Of a stretch of 64,000 bases of DNA, positions 59,010 to 64,000 are shown piece by piece. The stretch is from positions 186,001-250,000 of the forward strand of contig BPGK01000001.1 in assembly GCA_026002995.1 (NCBI GenBank), written 5' to 3'. A model generated the notes under the pieces. It was not told the DNA's origin, made no database searches, and saw nothing but the letters and a program-made list of their open reading frames with translations. The translations under genes and the position numbers were made by a program. Position 1 is the first letter of the stretch. The number at the start of each line of letters is the position of its first letter. Origin of the DNA: Gaiellaceae bacterium. GTDB taxonomy: Bacteria > Actinomycetota > Thermoleophilia > Gaiellales > Gaiellaceae.

Positions 59010-61030
59010 GGGCGCCTCCACGCTCGGAGTGCGAGAGTCGTGAGGGGACGCCGTCGAGGCGGTCTCCCTCCGCCTGTCTGGCCCACACGGCTCGCGTGCT
59101 GCGCAGCCTGCGCGGCGAGCCCAGCGGCGAGCCGAGCGGCGGAGTCGGCCTCGTCCGGGAGCGCCCGCTCGGCGTCCTCGAGCACGAGCAGCGCGTCTCC
59201 GGGAGCTCCGTCCACCGTTCCCGGTCGGCGGCTCGTCGTCACGAGCGGCCGGGGCACGGAGACGATGCGCGCCCCCTGCAGCCGCAGTCGGGCGAGGAGC
59301 ACCCAGTCGGGGTCGTGCTCGCTCGGCCAGGCGGTGGAGAGATCGCGGAGCAGAGATCTGCGCACGAGGGCGACGGTGCCGTAGGCGTTCTCGAGCACGC
59401 CCAGTCCGCCCGGCTCGCCGAGGAAGAGGTGGACGCGCTCGCGATCGGCCTCGCGCAGGCGAAGGCCGCAGGTCACGACATCCGCTCCGGAGCTGGCTCG
59501 GGCTCGGGCGAGGGTGACGAGGAGGTCGGGGTCGGGGACGTCCTCCTCGTCCAGGAAGCAGACGAGGGGCGCTGCACCGGCCTCGAGACCTGCTTGCCGT
59601 GCCGCTTCGAACGTCGAGCGGGCTGCCCGTACGACCTCGACCCCGGCGGGGAGCTCGCTCGGCTCGGGGACACGTGGGCCGGCGAGGGCGACGACCACCG
59701 TCGCTTCGACCCCCTCCTGGTGGGCGAGCGCCTCCAGGCAGCGTGCGAGCCTCTGCCCGGAGCCGCGAGAGGTGACGACGACGTCGATACGCTCGACGGA
59801 AGCCTCAGGCCGAGGGCTTGGGGCGCTCGGAGAGAGGCGCACGGTCTCGTCCCAGGCGGTCAGCGCAGCCTCGAGGTCGTACGCGGGAGCCGCCGGAGCG
59901 GGCAGCGTCCCCGCGCGGAGCACCCGCTCGAGCGCCTCGACGAGGCCGTCGACGGTGGGCTCGAAGAGCACACGCTCACGGTCTTCCGGCGCGACGAGCT
60001 CGCTCGTGCCGCCGGCGCTGCTCGCGAGGAACGGGACCCCGAGCTCCAGACACTCGTAGATCGCGTTGGGAGAGTTGTCGCCCAGCGCCGGCATGACGAC
60101 GAGCGTTCCCGGCCGAGCGAGACGGAGGAGCGCGGCCGGTTGGTCGAGCCCGCTCGCGAACGAGACGCTCCGCAGCGCTCGCCGAGCCTTCCTCGGCAGC
60201 GCTCGCTCGACGCGTTTCCTGGGCCAGGTCGGCGTCGGCGCCCCCAGGAGCTCCAACTCGAGCCCACGAAGGAGGGACGGATCGAGGCGCTCGAGGGCCG
60301 CAATGAGCAACCCGATCCCCTTCCGCTCCTCGAGTCGACCGAAGAAGCAGAGGCGTGCGATCGTCTCTCCGGCCCGACGGCTCGATGGCTTGCTCGCAAG
60401 CTCACCGAGGGCAGCTCGGCGTGTCAGCAGCGGGACGACCCGTCGCTGGGCGGGCAGGGCCCAGCCTCGTGCAGCCATCCACTCCAGCATGTACGTGCTG
60501 GGGCTGACGAGCACGTCGGCGAGCTCGACCGCCGAACGCTCGAGGATGGTTGCCGAGGCGAGCTCGGCCGGGTCGGTGACGCGGGCGCGTCGGGCGCACT
60601 CGTTGATCCACTGACTCGTCCCGTGGCAGTAGACGACGAAGAGTGTGCCGCGGAGCGCGAGGTCGAGATGACGAAGGCGCAGCGAGGCGGCTGCCGGAGC
60701 GCCGAGGTCCTGCGCGATGACGACGTCCGGTGGCGCAGCGACGAGGCGCTCGGCGATACGCGTCGTGCGGTCCCAGTGCCAGTCCTTGCGTGATCCGTCG
60801 GGCGGGAGGACAGGTCGCACGACGACTCCGAAGCGCTCGTAGAACGCCATCCAGTTCCCCTTCCGAAGCGCCGCCGCTTGGAGGCCGTAGTAGAGCACCT
60901 CGACGCGGTGGCCGAGGCGCGCCAGTGCGATCGCGAGCCACGAGTGCGCAGTCCCGATCCCGCCTGCTCGCCCGGCTCCGAGCAGCTCCCCCGTCACGAG
61001 GGTGACGTTCCTCGGGCTCGGCGTGTTCAC
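59006..61030 (-). CDS. Two-domain glycosyltransferase, paralogue 2 (GT4 + GT2-like)
   Basis: This 674-residue protein follows the same plan. The GT-B part has VTLVTGELLGAGRAGGIGTA, VVIAQDLGAPAAASLRLRH, LFVVYCHGTSQWINECA, LCFFGRLEERKGIGLLIAAL and MPALGDNSPNAIYECLELGVPF. The GT-A-like part starts near residue 410 (ERIDVVVTSRGSGQRLARCL), with VCFLDEEDVPDPDLLVTLA as the acidic site and LGVLENAYGTVALVRRSLL. Two stretches of its DNA (59184-59794 and 59889-60031) match paralogue 3 with no mismatch found, while the N-terminal half is clearly diverged. ATG 61030 overlaps the stop of paralogue 3. The two active domains suggest that each protein may add two sugars in turn. Confidence 0.88.
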   Translation of the reverse strand: MNTPSPRNVTLVTGELLGAGRAGGIGTAHSWLAIALARLGHRVEVLYYGLQAAALRKGNWMAFYERFGVVVRPVLPPDGSRKDWHWDRTTRIAERLVAAPPDVVIAQDLGAPAAASLRLRHLDLALRGTLFVVYCHGTSQWINECARRARVTDPAELASATILERSAVELADVLVSPSTYMLEWMAARGWALPAQRRVVPLLTRRAALGELASKPSSRRAGETIARLCFFGRLEERKGIGLLIAALERLDPSLLRGLELELLGAPTPTWPRKRVERALPRKARRALRSVSFASGLDQPAALLRLARPGTLVVMPALGDNSPNAIYECLELGVPFLASSAGGTSELVAPEDRERVLFEPTVDGLVEALERVLRAGTLPAPAAPAYDLEAALTAWDETVRLSPSAPSPRPEASVERIDVVVTSRGSGQRLARCLEALAHQEGVEATVVVALAGPRVPEPSELPAGVEVVRAARSTFEAARQAGLEAGAAPLVCFLDEEDVPDPDLLVTLARARASSGADVVTCGLRLREADRERVHLFLGEPGGLGVLENAYGTVALVRRSLLRDLSTAWPSEHDPDWVLLARLRLQGARIVSVPRPLVTTSRRPGTVDGAPGDALLVLEDAERALPDEADSAARLAAGLAAQAAQHASRVGQTGGGRPPRRRPLTTLALRAWRRP
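59184..59794 (-). repeat. 611-bp segment repeated at 61232-61842
   Basis: Base-by-base comparison found no difference between this stretch and 61232-61842 (offset 2048). It covers almost all of the GT-A-like domain of paralogue 2. The flanks diverge abruptly on both sides. Confidence 0.85.
59889..60031 (-). repeat. 143-bp segment repeated at 61931-62073
   Basis: No mismatch was found with 61931-62073 (offset 2042). It codes for the end of the GT-B domain (SAGGTSELVAPEDRERVLF onward). It is separated from the 611-bp copy by 94 diverged bases (88 in paralogue 3). Confidence 0.85.
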
Positions 61031-63051
61031 GGCACGCTTCCCCGAGTCGCGCGCAGCATCTTGGCCCCGGCATGCGTCGTTGTGCGGAGGAGCCCGCGCT
61101 CTCGCACCGCCCGGATTCCGCGTCTCAGAAGTCCCGCCTCGCCAGCCACGGCTGCTGGCTCGCCGATCGCGAGGGCGAGCCGGGCGAGGTTCTCGAGCGG
61201 CTCGGGATAGGCACGCTCGAGCTCGCCCGCGACGAGCAGCGCGTCTCCGGGAGCTCCGTCCACCGTTCCCGGTCGGCGGCTCGTCGTCACGAGCGGCCGG
61301 GGCACGGAGACGATGCGCGCCCCCTGCAGCCGCAGTCGGGCGAGGAGCACCCAGTCGGGGTCGTGCTCGCTCGGCCAGGCGGTGGAGAGATCGCGGAGCA
61401 GAGATCTGCGCACGAGGGCGACGGTGCCGTAGGCGTTCTCGAGCACGCCCAGTCCGCCCGGCTCGCCGAGGAAGAGGTGGACGCGCTCGCGATCGGCCTC
61501 GCGCAGGCGAAGGCCGCAGGTCACGACATCCGCTCCGGAGCTGGCTCGGGCTCGGGCGAGGGTGACGAGGAGGTCGGGGTCGGGGACGTCCTCCTCGTCC
61601 AGGAAGCAGACGAGGGGCGCTGCACCGGCCTCGAGACCTGCTTGCCGTGCCGCTTCGAACGTCGAGCGGGCTGCCCGTACGACCTCGACCCCGGCGGGGA
61701 GCTCGCTCGGCTCGGGGACACGTGGGCCGGCGAGGGCGACGACCACCGTCGCTTCGACCCCCTCCTGGTGGGCGAGCGCCTCCAGGCAGCGTGCGAGCCT
61801 CTGCCCGGAGCCGCGAGAGGTGACGACGACGTCGATACGCTCCTTCGGCTCGGGAGCCGCGGGCCTCCGTGGCCGTATCGCGACCGCCTCCAGCCAGAGG
61901 TCGAGCGAGGAGCGCTCGGCGCGTGGAGCTGCCGCCGGAGCGGGCAGCGTCCCCGCGCGGAGCACCCGCTCGAGCGCCTCGACGAGGCCGTCGACGGTGG
62001 GCTCGAAGAGCACACGCTCACGGTCTTCCGGCGCGACGAGCTCGCTCGTGCCGCCGGCGCTGCTCGCGAGGAAGGGGAGACCGAGCACGACGCACTCGAC
62101 CACCGTGTTCGGAGAGTTGTCCTCGAGGGACGGCATCACGACGAGCGTCCCGGGCTGCGCGAGCGCGGCGAGCGCTTCGCTTCGACCGAGCTCTGTCTCG
62201 AACGTGATGGCTCCGAGCGTCGTCCGCACTCGTTCGGACATGTCTTCGAGGATGCGCGCGGGAGTCCATGCCGCGGTCGCCGTGCCGAAGAACGCGACCT
62301 CCACTCCTCGGAGGAGCTCCGGGTCGAGCGCCTCGAGCGCCTCCAAGAAGATGCGGATTCCCTTTCGGACCTCCAGCCGACCGAAGAAGGCGAGTCGTCG
62401 CGGTGCCAGACGATGTGTCTGTGTGACGCCGTCCGCTTGTACGCCGAGCTCGTGCCTGCGGGTCAGGTACGGAATCACGAACTCATGGGGTGGCAGGCGC
62501 CAGCCCTGGCCGCGCATCCAGTCGAGCATGTACTCATTCGCGCTGACCACGACATCCGCGAGCTCGAACGACTCGCGCTCGAGCAGCGAGACGGCGAGCG
62601 CTCCGGGAAGCACGCGCGGCTTGCGGGACGCGTAGGCGACCCAGCGCCGGGTGCCGGAGCAGCGGATGACGAAGGTCGTGTCGGCGAGCCCGAGCCCGAG
62701 CTCCCGGAGCCGGAGCGCGACGACGCACGGCGCTCCGAGGTCCTGGCTGACGACCACGTCCGGGGCGCGCTCGAGGAGGTTGCGCGCCACCACCAGGCTC
62801 TTCTCGAGGAACGCGGGGGCGAGGTCGAGCTCGAGCTCGCCGGGGCGACGAATGACGATGCCTGCGTCGGCGTACCGCGTCCGCCACTCGGGGTCGGACG
62901 TCTCTTCGCCTACTCCGGTGTAGAGCATGTCCACTCGGTGGCCCGCCTCGGCGAGCGCGAGCGCGTCGAGGGTCGTCGCAGTTCCCAGGCCGCCGCAGCG
63001 GTGGTAGCCGAGGAGCTCGTCTGCGACGAAGGTGATGTGCTTGCTCTGCAT
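61027..63051 (-). CDS. Two-domain glycosyltransferase, paralogue 3 (GT4 + GT2-like)
   Basis: This 674-residue protein is the first gene of the minus-strand trio. The GT-B half has ITFVADELLGYHRCGGLGTA, VVVSQDLGAPCVVALRLREL, FVIRCSGTRRWVAYAS, LAFFGRLEVRKGIRIFLEAL and MPSLEDNSPNTVVECVVLGLPF. The C-terminal GT-A-like half is identical in sequence to that of paralogue 2 over roughly 200 residues (ERIDVVVTSRG through PGDALLV), and then differs again in the last 55 residues. ATG 63051 is chosen because the first beta-strand begins there; an in-frame start 30 codons upstream adds Arg-rich sequence and would overlap the divergent dehydrogenase. The trio is coupled by four-base overlaps. Acceptor unknown. 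Confidence 0.88.
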   Translation of the reverse strand: MQSKHITFVADELLGYHRCGGLGTATTLDALALAEAGHRVDMLYTGVGEETSDPEWRTRYADAGIVIRRPGELELDLAPAFLEKSLVVARNLLERAPDVVVSQDLGAPCVVALRLRELGLGLADTTFVIRCSGTRRWVAYASRKPRVLPGALAVSLLERESFELADVVVSANEYMLDWMRGQGWRLPPHEFVIPYLTRRHELGVQADGVTQTHRLAPRRLAFFGRLEVRKGIRIFLEALEALDPELLRGVEVAFFGTATAAWTPARILEDMSERVRTTLGAITFETELGRSEALAALAQPGTLVVMPSLEDNSPNTVVECVVLGLPFLASSAGGTSELVAPEDRERVLFEPTVDGLVEALERVLRAGTLPAPAAAPRAERSSLDLWLEAVAIRPRRPAAPEPKERIDVVVTSRGSGQRLARCLEALAHQEGVEATVVVALAGPRVPEPSELPAGVEVVRAARSTFEAARQAGLEAGAAPLVCFLDEEDVPDPDLLVTLARARASSGADVVTCGLRLREADRERVHLFLGEPGGLGVLENAYGTVALVRRSLLRDLSTAWPSEHDPDWVLLARLRLQGARIVSVPRPLVTTSRRPGTVDGAPGDALLVAGELERAYPEPLENLARLALAIGEPAAVAGEAGLLRRGIRAVRERGLLRTTTHAGAKMLRATRGSVP
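61232..61842 (-). repeat. 611-bp segment repeated at 59184-59794
   Basis: This is the copy in paralogue 3 of the stretch at 59184-59794; no mismatch was seen. See the paralogue entries for what it encodes. Confidence 0.85.
61931..62073 (-). repeat. 143-bp segment repeated at 59889-60031
   Basis: This is the copy in paralogue 3 of the stretch at 59889-60031; no mismatch was seen. Confidence 0.85.
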
Positions 63052-63100
63052 GAGCTGGTGCAGGCTAACGAGGGTCGGAGGCCGGCAGCGCCGCCTGAGT

Positions 63101-64000
63101 ATGCTCGCGCACGTACCGGTGGGCGGCCTCCTCGCAGACACTCCGAACCTCGTCGACGGTCAGCTCTCCGAGGCTGCGTCGGGAAAGTGGCTCGAGAAGC
63201 GTCGGCCCGCCGACGGGACGCTCCTGTGCCGGATCGCTCGGTCCGGGGCCGCGGACGTCGAGCAGGCGGTCGCGGCGGCCACCGCCGCGCAGCCGGCCTG
63301 GGCGGAGGCGACGGCGGTCGCGCGTGGCGAGACGCTCCGCGAGCTGGCCCTCCTCCTTCGCGCGCATCGGCAGGAGTTGGCCGAGATCGTCGTCGAGGAG
63401 ACGGGAAAGTCCCTCGAGCTCGCCCTCGGAGAGGTGGACGCCGCTGTCGAGATGGGGTTCTTCGTCGCCGGGGAGGGACGGCGCTCGTACGGGCGAACGC
63501 TCACCTCGGCGATGGCGCACCGAACCGTCTACACGACCCGGCAGCCGCTCGGCGTCGCGGCGCTGATCACGAGCTTCAACACGCCGCTGCCGAACATTGC
63601 CTGGAAGGCCTTCCCGGCTCTGCTCTGCGGGAACGCGGCGGTCGCGAAGCCGTCCGAGCACACGCCTGCCTCCGCGCTCCGCTTCGGTGAGCTCGCCCTC
63701 GAGGCAGGCGTCCCGCCCGGCGTGCTGAACGTCGTGCACGGCCTCGGCTCGGAGGCGGGCGCGGCGCTCGTCGAGCACGAGGACGTGGCGCTCGTCAGCT
63801 TCACGGGCTCCGCCGGTACCGGCCGGTGGATCAACGAGCGGGCCGGTCGTCGCCTCGCGAAGGTGTGCCTGGAGCTGGGAGGGAAGAACGCGCTCGTCGT
63901 CTGCGATGACGCCGACCTCGACAACGCCGAGCGGTGGGCGCTCGCCTCGGCCTTCTCGAACGCCGGTCAGCGCTGCGCCGCCGCGAGCAGGATCGTCGCC
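63101..64000 (+). CDS. Aldehyde dehydrogenase, 5' part (runs off the window)
   Basis: These are the first 300 codons of an NAD(P)-dependent aldehyde dehydrogenase, open to the right edge. The N-terminus PNLVDGQLSEAASGKWLEKR is typical. PLGVAALITSFNTPLPNIAWK carries the conserved Asn region, GNAAVAKPSEHTPASA the cofactor Lys-Pro-Ser-Glu site, and VSFTGSAGTGRWINE the Rossmann Gly motif. The general-base Glu is in LELGGKNALVV, and the catalytic Cys is in FSNAGQRCAAAS near residue 294. ATG 63101 lies 49 bases from the divergent glycosyltransferase start, so a promoter pair is likely there. The substrate cannot be told. Only the C-terminal oligomerisation part is missing. Confidence 0.92.
   Translation, partial: MLAHVPVGGLLADTPNLVDGQLSEAASGKWLEKRRPADGTLLCRIARSGAADVEQAVAAATAAQPAWAEATAVARGETLRELALLLRAHRQELAEIVVEETGKSLELALGEVDAAVEMGFFVAGEGRRSYGRTLTSAMAHRTVYTTRQPLGVAALITSFNTPLPNIAWKAFPALLCGNAAVAKPSEHTPASALRFGELALEAGVPPGVLNVVHGLGSEAGAALVEHEDVALVSFTGSAGTGRWINERAGRRLAKVCLELGGKNALVVCDDADLDNAERWALASAFSNAGQRCAAASRIVA

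Noticed and set aside
58907-60793. A 628-codon plus-strand frame opposite the glycosyltransferase trio
   Set aside because: It mirrors the codon pattern of the real minus-strand genes and repeats exactly where those genes repeat; it has no family feature.
1-64000. CRISPR array, prophage, integrase, toxin-antitoxin or restriction genes
   Set aside because: No regularly spaced direct repeats of CRISPR type and no proteins with those motifs were found on either strand.
1-64000. tRNA and rRNA genes
   Set aside because: No cloverleaf ending in a GTTCGA-type T loop with a matching acceptor stem was noticed in the gaps; a covariance-model search would be needed to be sure.

Overview
The window is a strongly GC-rich bacterial chromosome segment. 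Codon third positions are almost all G or C, GTG starts are common, and neighbouring genes often share ATGA, GTGA or TGATG stop/start overlaps. The futalosine menaquinone genes, a heme cluster with HemQ and a monoderm-type coproporphyrin ferrochelatase, and a lipoprotein resembling the Streptomyces subtilisin inhibitor together suggest a high-GC actinobacterium. A Thermoleophilia-like lineage is my best guess, but this is an inference because there is no rRNA gene here. I see no phage, CRISPR array, tRNA or rRNA.

Layout. Positions 1-3.5 kb carry menaquinone synthesis: the 3' end of a polyprenyl diphosphate synthase, mqnE, a small membrane protein, mqnA and mqnC. From 3.8 to 12.8 kb there are secreted and envelope proteins (a phosphodiester-glycosidase/FlgD-Ig protein, a DedA protein), a sugar aminotransferase with a membrane-bound 4,6-dehydratase, a DUF354 protein and an iron-type alcohol dehydrogenase. 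From 12.8 to 20 kb there is a CBS-domain protein, cysC-sat (PAPS synthesis), a TauE/SafE permease, and an overlapping set encoding formyltransferase, PIG-L deacetylase, FlgD-Ig protein and sulfotransferase. From 20 to 32 kb come a PQQ-type propeller, an O-antigen ligase-like protein, a second PIG-L enzyme, a diguanylate cyclase, a flippase/glycosyltransferase/deacetylase set, an SSI-like lipoprotein, a GT87 protein, an epimerase and an aminotransferase.

From 32 to 34 kb a TetR regulator and a 14-helix drug-efflux transporter carry matching operators. From 34 to 38 kb are three envelope-glycan membrane/glycosyltransferase genes. From 38 to 41.3 kb, on the minus strand, lies a hydantoinase/oxoprolinase A-B pair. 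From 41.4 to 49.4 kb is a compact heme operon, hemA-C-D-B-Q-E-H-L; the coproporphyrinogen oxidase gene is not in the window.

From 49.5 to 63 kb a second glycan region holds two GT4 enzymes around a Wzy-like polymerase, a NeuB-like synthase with a KdsC-like phosphatase, an SDR, a TylF-type methyltransferase, a frameshifted sulfotransferase, and three tandem two-domain glycosyltransferases. Two of these three share stretches of 611 bp and 143 bp with no difference found. An aldehyde dehydrogenase runs off the right edge.

The window is dominated by surface-glycan assembly and tailoring (amination, deacetylation, N-formylation, sulfation, nonulosonate synthesis), interleaved with two housekeeping cofactor operons. 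The most notable signals are the deacetylase-formyltransferase overlap next to PAPS synthesis, the locally homogenised giant glycosyltransferases, the shared TetR operators and the four REP-like palindromes between genes.
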